64,000 bases of DNA from Mycobacteriales bacterium (GCA_035995165.1 DASYKU010000005.1:1-64000); one strand, 5' to 3'; positions 17,130-26,233 are shown, counted from the first letter of the stretch. Notes: generated by a model from the sequence alone, not told the origin. A program made the numbers and translations.

Positions 17130-18227
17130 ATGAAGCTGTCCCGTCGCAGGTTCGTGGCCATCCTGGCCGCCGGCTGTGCCGTCACCGCCGCCACCGTCGC
17201 CTCGCCCGCCGGAGCCGTGACCGGCTGCGTCCCGCCTCCGGGCGACTTCGAGCACTCGATCGTCGGCCCGATCGCCGGCTCGGCGGCCACGCCGACGTCG
17301 TTCGACAGCGTCATGTACGCGGGCATCGGCGGGGACCGGAAGGTCTACGTCGCCGACACCACGGTCGAGCAGCCGGACATCCTGGTGAACCCGCTGCAGT
17401 GCCTCGGCGGTGGCGCCATCGACGCCCCGGCGATCACTGACTACGGCACCGGCCAGGCCCTGTACGTGCTCGCCCCGACCGGGCGGATCTACGAGAGCTA
17501 CCTGCCCGACACGGGGGTGAAGACGTCCTGGACCCCGGTCCCCGGCGCGCCGGCCAGCAACAGCGCACCGGCGGTGGCGGTCACTCCCGGCACCGCCACG
17601 ATCGACCTGTTCGTCCGCGGCCGGGACAACCAGGTCTGGCACGCCACCCGCGCCGGTGACGCGGGCGCTCTCGGCACCACCTGGTCGGCCTGGGAGAACC
17701 TCGGCGGCGGCATCACCGGGGTCGCGGCGGCGAACGTGCAGACCACCAGCTCCAGCCTCGTCGTCGTGGGCCGCGCACCCACCGGCGTGCTCTACCAGAA
17801 GTCCGGCGCCACCGGGCACTGGGGCGGCTGGGTCAAGCTGACCGGCACCACGTCGGCCACCCCGGCCCTCGCGACCGGCTTCGGCGCCGGGCGGCTGGAC
17901 CTGTTCGTCACCGGGACCTCGACCGGCGGCCTCTACCAGTCGACGATGCTCTCCGGCGCGACGAAGTTCACCACCTTCAAGAAGGTCGACCCCGACCTGC
18001 CGCCGGGCTCGAAGCTCGGAGCGGCCGGCAAGAACGGCCGCATGATGGTCTACGCGACGGTCCGGGACGGTGCGGACACGGTCGTCGGCTTCGACCAGTA
18101 CGTGCCGCGGCTGGGCTGGTCCGGCTTCAGCCTCGCCCCGTACACCTGCGACACCTGCCTCCCGACCGCTGCTGCCGCGGCGGCCAGGACGGCCAAGCGG
18201 CCCGTGCAGACCAAGCCTCTCGGCTGA
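17130..18227 (+). CDS. Secreted beta-propeller-like (lectin-like) protein
   Basis: 365 residues; ATG follows GGGGGGAGAT. A Tat-like signal peptide (MKLSRRRFVAILAAGCAV, cleavage near AGA 29) is followed by repeated blocks of about 45-50 residues with the pattern LDLFVRGRDNQVWHA ... W..WENLGG, typical of PLL/tachylectin-like propellers that bind sugars. Four cysteines flank the ends (GCVPPP, QCLGG, TCDTCLP). The substrate or ligand is unknown. Ends in a Lys/Ala tail. Followed by a hairpin. The Arg pair before the hydrophobic run suggests export by Tat. Confidence 0.8.
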   Translation: MKLSRRRFVAILAAGCAVTAATVASPAGAVTGCVPPPGDFEHSIVGPIAGSAATPTSFDSVMYAGIGGDRKVYVADTTVEQPDILVNPLQCLGGGAIDAPAITDYGTGQALYVLAPTGRIYESYLPDTGVKTSWTPVPGAPASNSAPAVAVTPGTATIDLFVRGRDNQVWHATRAGDAGALGTTWSAWENLGGGITGVAAANVQTTSSSLVVVGRAPTGVLYQKSGATGHWGGWVKLTGTTSATPALATGFGAGRLDLFVTGTSTGGLYQSTMLSGATKFTTFKKVDPDLPPGSKLGAAGKNGRMMVYATVRDGADTVVGFDQYVPRLGWSGFSLAPYTCDTCLPTAAAAAARTAKRPVQTKPLG

Positions 18228-18242
18228 TCCGGCGCCACCCTG

Positions 18243-18274
18243 GGGCCCGGTCGGCGATCACGCCGGCCGGGCCC
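18243..18274 (+). terminator. Hairpin after the propeller gene
   Basis: Arms 18243-18256 and 18261-18274 pair over 14 positions with one G-T pair, loop ATCA, 15 bases after the stop. No T-run. Probable terminator. Confidence 0.7.
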
Positions 18275-18347
18275 TGGCATGTCCGATCCGTACAAGCCGG
18301 GGCCGGTGCGGGTGGCCCAGACTGGTCGGCGACGAAAGGGGAGTGAC

Positions 18348-18755
18348 GTGCGGGTCCAGTTCATTGCCAGCTTCGCGGTCATCACCGAGCGGCCGCAGGA
18401 GAGCCGCAAGCTGTACGTCGACGCACTGGGGTTGCCGCTCGAAGGCGACGACGACTACGTCCACAGCGAGGCGATCGACGGCAGCAAGCACTTCGGGGTC
18501 TGGCCGCTCGCGCAGGCCGCGCAGGCCTGCTTCGGGACGGCGGAGTGGCCGGCCGACCGGACAGTGCCGCAGGCGAGCGTCGAGTTCGAGGTCGAGGACG
18601 AGGCGGCGGTCGCGGCAGCCGCGAAAGAGCTGCAGGACAAGGGTTATCCGCTCCTGCACGAGGCGCGGACCGAGCCTTGGGGTCAGACCGTGGCGCGGCT
18701 GCTGAGCCCGGAGAACCTGATCATCGGCCTCTCGTACGCGCCGCACCTGCACTGA
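18348..18755 (+). CDS. VOC-fold (glyoxalase/bleomycin resistance-like) protein
   Basis: 135 residues from GTG 18348; AAAGGGGAG five bases before decides this start over the upstream in-frame ATG at 18279. One VOC module with paired beta-alpha-beta-beta units: FIASFAVITERPQESRKLYVDALGLPL and VEFEVEDEAAVAAAAKELQDKG, ending LLSPENLIIGLSYAPHLH. Members bind metals or small ligands; catalytic role cannot be assigned. A hairpin follows. Confidence 0.8.
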   Translation: MRVQFIASFAVITERPQESRKLYVDALGLPLEGDDDYVHSEAIDGSKHFGVWPLAQAAQACFGTAEWPADRTVPQASVEFEVEDEAAVAAAAKELQDKGYPLLHEARTEPWGQTVARLLSPENLIIGLSYAPHLH

Positions 18756-18761
18756 GGAGTG

Positions 18762-18787
18762 GGGGCCCGGCCCTCGCGGCCGGCCCC
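18762..18787 (+). terminator. Hairpin after the VOC gene
   Basis: GGGGCCCGGCC (18762-18772) pairs with GGCCGGCCCC (18778-18787) with one bulged base and a five-base loop, six bases after the stop. The next ~195 bases to 18983 hold no gene that I can support. Confidence 0.6.
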
Positions 18788-18983
18788 TGCTCGCTCAATT
18801 CCCGGATCCCGGCCGAAGAACGTGACAACGCCTGGAAGCGGTAGTGCCAGCCGGGCCGCCGGTCGTCGGGCGAGGCGACCGCGTCAGCGTGGATCAGCGC
18901 CGACGGTCCGCCGGTGAACGTTCGTAGTCGCACTCGCGCAGCCGGGCGGTCGTCGTCGCGTGGGGTCCCGAGGGTGAGTGTCC

Positions 18984-19283
18984 TCAGTGGACTTCGTAGT
19001 GGGTGACGGTGTCCTCGTGGGCGATGAGGTAACCCTCGTCCTCGGGGTAGTACTTGGCGGCGGTGAGGTCGTCGCCGGCGAAGGCCCGGATGCTTTCCAG
19101 GGACTCCCACCAGCTCATCGTCACCACCTCGGTACGGCCGTCGCCGAGGTCGCGGGTGAGCATCTGCGCGTTCACGTTGCCCGGCGTCTGCCGGTACTCG
19201 GCCATGCCGGTACCCATGATGTAGTCGACGTACTCGGCGGCCTGGTCCGTCCGCACCCAGCCGCGCCAGATCCGTGCTATCAA
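18984..19283 (-). CDS. Antibiotic biosynthesis monooxygenase (ABM)-like protein
   Basis: 99 residues from TTG 19283, which has GGGAGG four bases upstream; longer in-frame starts would run into the inverted repeat at 19307. The sequence IARIWRGWVRTDQAAEYVDY ... VVTMSWWESLESIRAFAG is a dimeric ferredoxin-like ABM fold; members include small monooxygenases and stress proteins. It lies 64 bases downstream of the alcohol dehydrogenase on the same strand and may be co-transcribed. Confidence 0.75.
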   Translation of the reverse strand: MIARIWRGWVRTDQAAEYVDYIMGTGMAEYRQTPGNVNAQMLTRDLGDGRTEVVTMSWWESLESIRAFAGDDLTAAKYYPEDEGYLIAHEDTVTHYEVH

Positions 19284-19306
19284 CGGGCCTCCCGGCCCGG
19301 TCGCGT

Positions 19307-19333
19307 GTGGACCGTCCACTGGGGACGGTCCAC
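19307..19333. promoter_or_regulatory. Hairpin made of two near-palindromes between adh and the ABM gene
   Basis: GTGGACCGTCC (19307-19317) and GGACGGTCCAC (19323-19333) form a perfect 11-bp stem with a five-base loop. Each half is itself nearly palindromic (GTGGAC-N-GTCCAC, the second with one mismatch). It can be a terminator for adh, an attenuator, or a paired operator for the ABM gene. Confidence 0.55.
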
Positions 19334-19347
19334 TCCGCGAGCGGGAG

Positions 19348-20460
19348 TCAGTGGTCCAGGACGATGACGCCGCGGACGTTCTTGCCGGCCTCCAGGTCCT
19401 CGTAGCCCTGGTTGACCTCCTCCAGCGAGTACGTCCGGGTGACGAGCTCGTCGAGCTTGATCCGGCCGGCCTTGTAGAGCCCGAGGATCTTCGGGATGTC
19501 GTACGTCGGGTTCGCGTCGCCGAACAGGGTGCCCTTGACGGTCTTCTTGTAGAGCGCCATCACCGTGCTCGGCAGCTGGATCGTCGTCTCGGACAGGCTG
19601 CCCATGCCGGTGATGACGACCATCCCGCCCTTGCTGACCGCGTTGAACGCGGCGGTGATCTCGGGCTCCTTGACCACGCCGACGGTGATGATCGCCTTGT
19701 CGGCGCCGACGCCGCGGGTCAGGTCCTGGGCCAGCTGGTGGGCCTCGTCGTTGTTCGCCGCGGTGTGGGTGGCGCCGAGCTCGGACGCCTTGGCCCGCTT
19801 GTTCTCCAGCGGGTCGACGGCGATCACATTCGTCGCGCCGGCGTGGGCCGCGCCCTGCACCGCGTTGATCCCGATGCCGCCGACGCCGTAGATGATCACG
19901 GTGTCGCCGGGGCGGACGTCCGCCGCGTACACGGCCGAGGCCCAGCCGGTGGTGACGCCGCAGCCGACCAGGACGGCCTTGTCCAGCGGCAGGTCGTCGT
20001 CGACCTTGACCACCGAGTTCTCGTGGACCGTGCCGTACTGGGAGAACGTGCCGATCGTGCACATCGCGCCGTAGTCGCCGCGCGCGCCGGTCAGCGGGAA
20101 CCGCGGCCCGGGCAGGTAACCCTCGAGGATCGTCGCACCCCAGTCGCAGATCGCCTGCTGCCCGGTGGCGCACCACCGGCAGTGGCCGCAGTTCGGGATG
20201 AACGAGCAGACGACGTGGTCGCCCGGCGCCACCCGGGTCACGCCCGGGCCGACGTCCTCGACGATGCCGGCGCCCTCGTGGCCGCCGACCATCGGCAGCC
20301 GGGCCGGGAAGTCACCGTTCATCACGTGCAGATCGGAGTGGCAGAGCCCGGCGTGCGTGTAGCGGACCAGCACCTCACCGGACCGGGGGCCGTCCAGGTC
20401 GAGCTCCTCGATCTCGAAGGGCTTGCCGGGCTCGACGATCACAGCGGCCTTGGTCTTCAC
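19348..20460 (-). CDS. NDMA-dependent-type zinc alcohol dehydrogenase
   Basis: 370 residues. Zinc-binding MDR alcohol dehydrogenase with catalytic zinc motif GGHEGAGIVEDVGPGV, structural zinc cysteines NCGHCRWC ... AICDWG, and Rossmann motif IYGVGGIGINAVQGA. The overall pattern (MKTKAAVIVEPGKPFEIEELDLD at the start, GVIVLDH at the end) matches the actinobacterial NDMA-dependent family, which keeps NAD tightly bound and uses an external electron acceptor. Substrate unknown. GGAGGC precedes the ATG and a TGTTGTAACA palindrome (20491-20500) lies 31 bases upstream, a candidate operator. Confidence 0.9.
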   Translation of the reverse strand: MKTKAAVIVEPGKPFEIEELDLDGPRSGEVLVRYTHAGLCHSDLHVMNGDFPARLPMVGGHEGAGIVEDVGPGVTRVAPGDHVVCSFIPNCGHCRWCATGQQAICDWGATILEGYLPGPRFPLTGARGDYGAMCTIGTFSQYGTVHENSVVKVDDDLPLDKAVLVGCGVTTGWASAVYAADVRPGDTVIIYGVGGIGINAVQGAAHAGATNVIAVDPLENKRAKASELGATHTAANNDEAHQLAQDLTRGVGADKAIITVGVVKEPEITAAFNAVSKGGMVVITGMGSLSETTIQLPSTVMALYKKTVKGTLFGDANPTYDIPKILGLYKAGRIKLDELVTRTYSLEEVNQGYEDLEAGKNVRGVIVLDH

Positions 20461-20532
20461 GACGCCTCCCCGTGCTGGGTTCCGGTGCCCTGTTGTAACA
20501 CGGTCGGCCCGCGACCGTAACCCGACGGACGG

Positions 20533-21321
20533 TCAGGCCCGGCGGGCGCGCGCGTAGCGGGTGGGGGTCGTGCCCAGCAGGCGTACGAAGTGCCGGGTCA
20601 GGTGGGACTGGTCGTAGAAGCCCGATTCGGTCGCCACCGCGGCCGGCGGCTGTCCGTCCAGCAGCAGCCGCCGGGCCAGGTCGAGCCGGCGGCCGGTGAG
20701 ATAGCGGTGCGGCGGCAGGCCGTACTCGCGGGTGAAGGCGCGGACCAGGTACGGCTCGGAGACGCCGATCCGGGCGGCCGCGTCCGCCAGCGACAGTCCA
20801 CTCGGGACGGACGCGTCGAGCAGGTCGCGCAGCTGGGCCGCGACGCCGGGATCGTGCACGTCGGCCGGAGCCGGGACCCGGCGGCCGAGGTGCTGGCGCA
20901 GCCGGTCCTCGACCAGCGCCAGCCGCGACTCCGCCTGCAGCGCCTCGCCCGGGGCCGACAACGCCGCGTGCAGCCGGGAGATCCGGTCCCGCAGTGCCGG
21001 GTCCCGGACGCCCGGCTCGTCCACGGCCCGGCCGACCAGACCGGCGTCGAAGACCTCGGCGTCGAGGTAGAGCACCCGCTTGCGGAACCCGGCCGGCGTC
21101 GCGGCCCGGCCGTCATGCGGCACGTGCGGCGGCAGCAGCGTCACCAGCGAGGGCATCGCGCCGTGTTCCTGGCGGTCGAGGTCGAAGCGCACCAGCCCGT
21201 CGTCGACGATCAGCAACGTCCAGGTGTCGTGGGTGTGCGACGGGTACGCATGGTCGGCGAACCGGGCGTGGAAGACCTCGGCGACGCCCGGCACGGCCGG
21301 CCGCCAGGCGGTGCACTCCAC
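20533..21321 (-). CDS. AraC-family transcriptional regulator
   Basis: 262 residues from GTG 21321. N-terminal cupin-like arm (FHARFADHAYPSHTHDTWTLL ... LLPPHVPHDG) and C-terminal double helix-turn-helix with SLADAAARIGVSEPYLVRAF and the AraC signature FYDQSHLTRHFVRLLGTTPTRYA. It is divergent from the DUF2000 gene with a 49-base gap, an arrangement seen repeatedly for this pair, so it probably controls that gene. No obvious RBS; a start a few codons upstream cannot be excluded. Confidence 0.9.
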   Translation of the reverse strand: MECTAWRPAVPGVAEVFHARFADHAYPSHTHDTWTLLIVDDGLVRFDLDRQEHGAMPSLVTLLPPHVPHDGRAATPAGFRKRVLYLDAEVFDAGLVGRAVDEPGVRDPALRDRISRLHAALSAPGEALQAESRLALVEDRLRQHLGRRVPAPADVHDPGVAAQLRDLLDASVPSGLSLADAAARIGVSEPYLVRAFTREYGLPPHRYLTGRRLDLARRLLLDGQPPAAVATESGFYDQSHLTRHFVRLLGTTPTRYARARRA

Positions 21322-21370
21322 GTCAAGAACGTACAAGACCGGGGGTGCGGCGGCGGGCGATCGTGGACCC

Positions 21371-21781
21371 GTGCGCTTCGACACCAAGATCGCCGTACTG
21401 CTCCGGGACGACCTGCTGACCTGGCAGCGGCTCAACGTGACCGCGTTCCTCGTCAGCGGGATCACCGCGGCTCATCCCGACCTGGTCGGGGAGCCGTACG
21501 CCGACGCCGACGGGACGCCGTACCTCGCGATGCTCGGCCAGCCGGTGCTCGTGCTGGAGGGGTCGAAGGAGATCCTGACCGCGGCCCACCAGCGGGCGCT
21601 CGGACGGGAGCTGCCGCTGGCGATCTTCACCGCCGACCTGTTCTCGACCGGGTTCGACGCGGCCAACCGGGCCGCGGTCGCGGCGGTGCCGCGGGACTCC
21701 CTCGACCTGGTCGGGCTCGCGGTCCTCGGGCCGAAGAACGGGGTGGACAAGGTGCTCAAAGGCGGCCAGATGCACCAGTAA
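21371..21781 (+). CDS. DUF2000-family protein
   Basis: 136 residues from GTG 21371. Family pattern: RFDTKIAVLLRDDLLTWQRLNVTAFLVSG at the start, PVLVLEGSKEIL in the middle, and DSLDLVGLAVLGPKNGVDKVLKG at the end. Small alpha/beta protein of unknown chemistry, related in fold to peptidyl-tRNA hydrolase II-like proteins. Divergent from the AraC regulator. No ribosome site is evident and the transcript may be leaderless. Confidence 0.85.
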   Translation: MRFDTKIAVLLRDDLLTWQRLNVTAFLVSGITAAHPDLVGEPYADADGTPYLAMLGQPVLVLEGSKEILTAAHQRALGRELPLAIFTADLFSTGFDAANRAAVAAVPRDSLDLVGLAVLGPKNGVDKVLKGGQMHQ

Positions 21782-21961
21782 GTGCTACTCCGTTCAGGCG
21801 TTAGGCTTGACCCCATTGGCGTCCTGGTCGACTCTCTACGCGAGCCGGCGGTCATGCTGGTGGCGAGGCGGGACGGTCGCGGACCGTCGGTGACGGTCCC
21901 AGGGGACCGGCCGATCGTTCCATTTCCCGTCGCCGGCACGACGGCCGGTCGTGACAGGGGC

Positions 21962-21986
21962 GGCCGGGTGATCACGTCACCCGGCC
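21962..21986. terminator. Hairpin in the 21782-22161 gap
   Basis: GGCCGGGTGA (21962-21971) pairs perfectly with TCACCCGGCC (21977-21986) around five bases. It is about 180 bases after the DUF2000 stop. The rest of this 380-base gap contains repeated GGACGGTC-like words but no gene I can support; the open frame 21782-22018 lacks a ribosome site and a protein-like composition. Confidence 0.5.
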
Positions 21987-22161
21987 GTCCCTTCGCCGCT
22001 CGGCGGGCCGGGACCTGACCGCGCGCAGGACGTCGGCCGAGCCGTACGTCGCGTACACGGCCGACTGTGCGGAGCCGGCGGTCATGCCGGGGAACGGTCC
22101 GCTCGGCGCAACGACGCCGCACGGCCTGACAGCGCGGGGATCCAGGTGCGAAGCTCGGGGC

Positions 22162-22557
22162 GTGACCGAACGCAACGTCCTCGGCGGGGACCTGGAGGAG
22201 TGCGGCACGGACCCGCTCACCGGCTTCTACCGGGACGGCTGCTGCACCTCCGGCCCGGAGGACCTCGGCAACCACACGGTCTGCGCGGTGGTCACGACCG
22301 AGTTCCTGGAGTTCCAGCGGCAGGTCGGCAACGACCTGGTGACGCCCCGGCCGGAGTACGGCTTCGACGGGCTGACCCCGGGCGACCGGTGGTGCGTGGT
22401 CGCGGTCCGGTGGCTGCAGGCGTACCAGGCCGGGGTGGCCTCGCCGGTGGTGCTGGCGGCGACGAACGCGCGGGCGATGGAGGTCGTCCCGCTGGAGGCG
22501 CTGCGGGAGCACGCCGTCGACGTGCCCGCCGACCCCGGCTCACTGACCGGCGACTGA
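22162..22557 (+). CDS. DUF2237-family protein
   Basis: 131 residues from GTG 22162, where the family N-terminus (RNVLGGDLEECGTDPLTGFYRDGCC) begins. Conserved features: TGFYRDGCC, HTVCAVVTTEFLEF, PRPEYGFDGLTPGDRWC and VASPVVLAATNARA. The several conserved cysteines hint at metal binding; the function of the family is unknown. It converges on the AfsR-like gene, with only 16 bases between stops. Confidence 0.92.
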   Translation: MTERNVLGGDLEECGTDPLTGFYRDGCCTSGPEDLGNHTVCAVVTTEFLEFQRQVGNDLVTPRPEYGFDGLTPGDRWCVVAVRWLQAYQAGVASPVVLAATNARAMEVVPLEALREHAVDVPADPGSLTGD

Positions 22558-22573
22558 AGCCCACCGACCGAGC

Positions 22574-25282
22574 TCACTTGCCGGCGACCGAGGCGAGCCT
22601 GTCCCGGACCTTCTCGACCTCGGGCCGTTCCAGCTGGATGAAGACCTGCTCGGCGTGCGCCCAGACCGACCGGGCCGCGGCCGGGTCGCCCGAGGCGACC
22701 AGGGTGTCGCCGAGGTTGAGCTCGACCAGCGCCACGCCGTACTCGTCGCCGTACTCGCGCAGCGGTCCCAGCGCCTCCAGGTAGCTGGCCGCGGCCCGGT
22801 CCAGGTCGCCGAGATGGTGGTACGCGTAGCCGAGGCGGTCCAGCGTCGCCGCGGTGTAGTACGTCTGTCCCAGCTCCCGTTGCAGCTCCAGGGCCAGCCC
22901 GCAGGCCTCGACCGCCGCCGCGTACTCACCGAGCAGCGCCCGGCTCCACCCGGCCATGTTCAGCGCGAGGGCCAGCCCGGCCCGGTCGTCGGCGGCCCGG
23001 TAGAGCTCGATGGCCCGCTCGCTGTGCCGCAGCGACTCCCGGTAGTCCTCGCGCAGCTCCCAGGACAGCGCGAGGTGCCGCTCCAGGTGGGCCTCGGTGA
23101 CCGGGTCCCCCAGCTCCCGCAGCAGCGCCAGCCCGGCGGCCGCGTGCCGGTCGACGGCGTCGAAGGCGCGGGCCCGGGTCTGGTCGAAGACGAGGTGCCG
23201 GTGCAGCGAGGCGATCGCGGTCCGGTCGCCGTCCCGTTCGGCCGCGGCCAGGCCGGCCTCGAGCACGGGGGCGACCTCCCGGGACGACCGGCGCAGGCTC
23301 AGGTACGGCTCCGTCGCCAGCGCCAGCCGCCAGACGTACGCGTCCGAGTCCGCCCGTTGCAACGCCGCCAGCACGGCCGGGTGCTGCACGGCCGCCCACT
23401 CCAGCGCCGCCGTGTGGTCGGCCGGCCGTTCCGGCACCACCCCGGACCGGGGCGGGTCCAGCGGCAGCGGGGCCCGGGACGTGCTGAGCAGCTGGGCCCC
23501 GGCCTCGGCGCTGTGCAGGTAGTGGTCCAGCAGCCGGCCGACCGCGGCCTCATCGGACCCGGCCAGCTCGGCCGCGTACGCCCGGACCAGGTCGTGCAGC
23601 ACCCACCGGTCCGGCGCCGGCTCGGTCATCAGCTGCGCGTCGGCCAGCTCGGCCAGCAACGGCCGCAGCTCGGCCGCGGGCAGCCCGGTCAGACTGGCCG
23701 CGGCCGCGCTCGACACGTCCGGACCCAGGTGCAGGCCGAGCAGCCGGAACACCCCGGCGGCGGCCGGGCTGAGGGCCGCGTACGACCAGGAGAACACCGC
23801 GCGCAGGTCGCTGGCCGGCTCGTCCCCGCTGAACGAGTCCAGCCCGGCGACGAGGCCGGCCAGCGGGGCCGACGGGCGGGTCACCGCCTGCGCGGCGACG
23901 ATCGCCAGGGCCAGCGGCAGCCCGCCGCAGGCGGCCAGGATCTCGGCCACCGCGCCCGGTTCGGCCCCGGTCCGGTCCCGGCCCAGCCGCCGGTCCAGGA
24001 AGTCGCGGGCCTCGGCCGGGGGCAGCAGGTCCAGCGGCAGCGGGACGGCGCCGTCGACCGCGACCAGGCCGGTCAGCCGGTCCCGGCTGGTGACCAGGAC
24101 CAGGCAACCGGAGCCACCCGGCAGCAGCGGACGGACCTGGGCGGTGTCGCGGGCGTTGTCCAGCAGCACCAGCAGCCGCCGGTCGGCCACGATGCTGCGG
24201 AACAGCGCGGTCCGCGCGCCCAGTCCGGCCGGCACCCGGCCCGGCGGCACGCCGAGCGTGTCCAGGAAGCCGAGGACGGCGTCGGCCGGGTCGACCGCCG
24301 GCTCGCCGGTCGGCTCGAAGCCGCGCAGGTTGACGTACAGCTGGCCGTCGGGGAAGCGGTCCGCGATCCGGTGCGCCCAGTGCACCGCGAGCGCGGTCTT
24401 GCCGATGCCGGCCATTCCGCCGACCGCGGTGACCACCACCGTCCCGGGCCGGTCCGGCAGCAGCGCCGCGGCCCGGGCCAGCTCCGCCTGCCGGCCGGTG
24501 AAGGTGGGCAGGTCCGGCGGCAGCTGGGCCGGCCGCACGTACGGCTCGGCCGGGGCCACCGGCCGCAACACCGACTCGTACGCGGCCCGCAGCTCCGGTC
24601 CGGGGTCGACGCCGAGCTCGCCGGCCAGCCGGTCCCGCGCCTCCCCGTACGCCTCCAGCGCGGCCGCCTGCCGCCCGGCCGCGGCCAGCATCCGCACCAG
24701 CCGGGCCTGCAGCGGCTCGTCCAGCGGGTCGGCGGCGACGGCCCGGCGCAACCCCGGCAGCACCGCGTCCGGCGACCCGGCCCGCAGCGCCGCGTCCACC
24801 GCGTCGGCCACCGCGTCCCGCCGCTCCCGGTCCAGCTCGGTGAACACCGGGTGGTCGACGCCGGCCGCGGCCGGGCCCGACCACAGCTCCAGCGCCTCCA
24901 GCAGCAGGCCGGCGGCGGCCTCCGGCTCCCGCCGGGAGCGCTCCCGCAGGGTCCGGAACCGCAACAGGTCCACGGCGTCGGGCGGCACGTCCAGCCGGTA
25001 GCCACCGGCCGCGCGGACCAGCCACCGGCCGGGTTCGCGGGTCGCCAGCGACGGCTCCAGCAGCCGGCGCAGCAGGCCGACGTGCCGGTGCACCACGTTC
25101 ACCGCGCTGGCCGGCGGGTCCTCGCCCCAGAGGACGTCGACGATCTCCGCCAGCGGCACCGGCTGCCCGGCCCGCACCAGCAGCAGGGCCAGGAGGGCCT
25201 GCTGGGTCGGTGGTCCGAGCCGCAGCTCGACACCGTCCCGCCAGGCCCGGACCGGTCCGAGCACGGCGAAACGGAGCTCCAC
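22574..25282 (-). CDS. AfsR/SARP-family regulator with NB-ARC and TPR domains
   Basis: 902 residues from GTG 25282 (family start ELRFAVLGPVRAW). Domains: OmpR-like winged helix (about 1-95, QQALLALLLVRAGQPV ... HVGLLRRLL), BTAD (about 100-245), NB-ARC P-loop GMAGIGKTALAVHW with Lys295, ARC helices, and TPR-rich C-terminus (about 640-900, LALNMAGWSRALLGEYAAA, YAYHHLGDLDRAAASYLEAL). AfsR-type regulators integrate ATP and activate secondary metabolism or stress genes from direct repeats in promoters. It is divergent, with 87 bases between, from a secreted hydrolase at 25370, a likely direct target. It is not in a recognisable biosynthetic cluster. Confidence 0.94.
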   Translation of the reverse strand: MELRFAVLGPVRAWRDGVELRLGPPTQQALLALLLVRAGQPVPLAEIVDVLWGEDPPASAVNVVHRHVGLLRRLLEPSLATREPGRWLVRAAGGYRLDVPPDAVDLLRFRTLRERSRREPEAAAGLLLEALELWSGPAAAGVDHPVFTELDRERRDAVADAVDAALRAGSPDAVLPGLRRAVAADPLDEPLQARLVRMLAAAGRQAAALEAYGEARDRLAGELGVDPGPELRAAYESVLRPVAPAEPYVRPAQLPPDLPTFTGRQAELARAAALLPDRPGTVVVTAVGGMAGIGKTALAVHWAHRIADRFPDGQLYVNLRGFEPTGEPAVDPADAVLGFLDTLGVPPGRVPAGLGARTALFRSIVADRRLLVLLDNARDTAQVRPLLPGGSGCLVLVTSRDRLTGLVAVDGAVPLPLDLLPPAEARDFLDRRLGRDRTGAEPGAVAEILAACGGLPLALAIVAAQAVTRPSAPLAGLVAGLDSFSGDEPASDLRAVFSWSYAALSPAAAGVFRLLGLHLGPDVSSAAAASLTGLPAAELRPLLAELADAQLMTEPAPDRWVLHDLVRAYAAELAGSDEAAVGRLLDHYLHSAEAGAQLLSTSRAPLPLDPPRSGVVPERPADHTAALEWAAVQHPAVLAALQRADSDAYVWRLALATEPYLSLRRSSREVAPVLEAGLAAAERDGDRTAIASLHRHLVFDQTRARAFDAVDRHAAAGLALLRELGDPVTEAHLERHLALSWELREDYRESLRHSERAIELYRAADDRAGLALALNMAGWSRALLGEYAAAVEACGLALELQRELGQTYYTAATLDRLGYAYHHLGDLDRAAASYLEALGPLREYGDEYGVALVELNLGDTLVASGDPAAARSVWAHAEQVFIQLERPEVEKVRDRLASVAGK

Positions 25283-25369
25283 ACCGGACAGCTTCTCGCG
25301 ATAGGCACTCTTTCGGCACACCCGGTTGCCAGCATCCACAGTGATGAAGTCCGTACGAAGGGGAACTGG

Positions 25370-26233
25370 ATGAGTCTGCTCAGCCGTCGCCGGGTGCTGC
25401 CCGCGCTGCTCGCCACCGCCACCGTCGCGATCGGGCTGATCGGACTCGGCCCGGCCGCCGCCGCGCCCGCCGGCCGTGCTCCCGCCGCGGTCGCCGCAGC
25501 CGCGTCGCACCCGAGCGGCACCAAGCCGACCGTCGTGCTGGTGCACGGCGCCTGGGCCGACTCCTCCAGCTGGACCGACGTGATCATCAAGCTGCAGCAT
25601 GACGGCTACACCGTGCTGGCCGCGCCGAACCCGCTGCGCAGCCTGTCCGGCGACGCCGCCACCGTGCGCGACTTCCTGGCCACGGTGCCCGGCCCGATCA
25701 TCCTGGTCGGCCACTCGTACGGCGGGGCGGTCATCACCAACGCCGCCACCGGCAACCCCGACGTCAAGGCGCTGGTGTACATCGACGCGTTCGCCCCGGC
25801 GCAAGGCGAGACGATCTTCCCGCTCTCCGGCGCCGACTCGGCGCTGGCCGTCGACCCGGCCACCGTCTTCGACTTCCGGCCCTACCCGGGTGCCCCGGCC
25901 GGCGACGTCGACCTGTACCTGAAGCCGGCCGTGGTCGCGCGGTCCTTCGCCCAGGACGTCGGGCGGCAGAAGGCGGCCGTGCTCGCCGCGACCCAGCGCC
26001 CGCTCGCCCTCAGCGCCGGCAACGAGCCCTCCGGCGTACCGGCCTGGAAGACGATCCCGTCCTGGTACCTGCTCGGCACTCAGGACAAGATCATCACGCC
26101 GACCGCGCAACGGTTCATGGCCGAGCGCGCGCACTCGCACATCACGCTCGTCCGGTCGTCGCACGTGTCGCTGATCTCGCACCCGGCCGCGGTCGAGTCG
26201 CTGGTGGTCAAGGCCGCCCGCGCCACCGCCTGA
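25370..26233 (+). CDS. Secreted alpha/beta hydrolase
   Basis: 287 residues; ATG 25370 has GAAGGGGA upstream. Signal peptide about 1-32 (MSLLSRRRVLPALLATATVA, twin Arg, AAAA cleavage). Catalytic core: VVLVHGAWADSSSW (oxyanion), nucleophile GHSYGG, DAFAPAQGE, acid strand WYLLGTQDKIITP, His in RSSHVSLISHP. It resembles exported esterases of the EstC/salicylate esterase group. Twenty bases upstream of a second, cytosolic hydrolase; probably one transcript under the divergent AfsR-like regulator. Confidence 0.88.
   Translation: MSLLSRRRVLPALLATATVAIGLIGLGPAAAAPAGRAPAAVAAAASHPSGTKPTVVLVHGAWADSSSWTDVIIKLQHDGYTVLAAPNPLRSLSGDAATVRDFLATVPGPIILVGHSYGGAVITNAATGNPDVKALVYIDAFAPAQGETIFPLSGADSALAVDPATVFDFRPYPGAPAGDVDLYLKPAVVARSFAQDVGRQKAAVLAATQRPLALSAGNEPSGVPAWKTIPSWYLLGTQDKIITPTAQRFMAERAHSHITLVRSSHVSLISHPAAVESLVVKAARATA

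Noticed and set aside
15366-17130. Genomic island integrated at tRNA-Gly
   Set aside because: No integrase and no duplicated tRNA 3' end were seen; simple deletions explain the damaged genes.
21782-22018. 78-codon open frame after the DUF2000 gene
   Set aside because: No ribosome site, composition not protein-like, and it crosses a perfect hairpin.
22655-26233. Very long plus-strand frame opposite the AfsR-like gene
   Set aside because: Only its last part (from 25370) is a real gene, the secreted hydrolase; the rest is antisense of the regulator.
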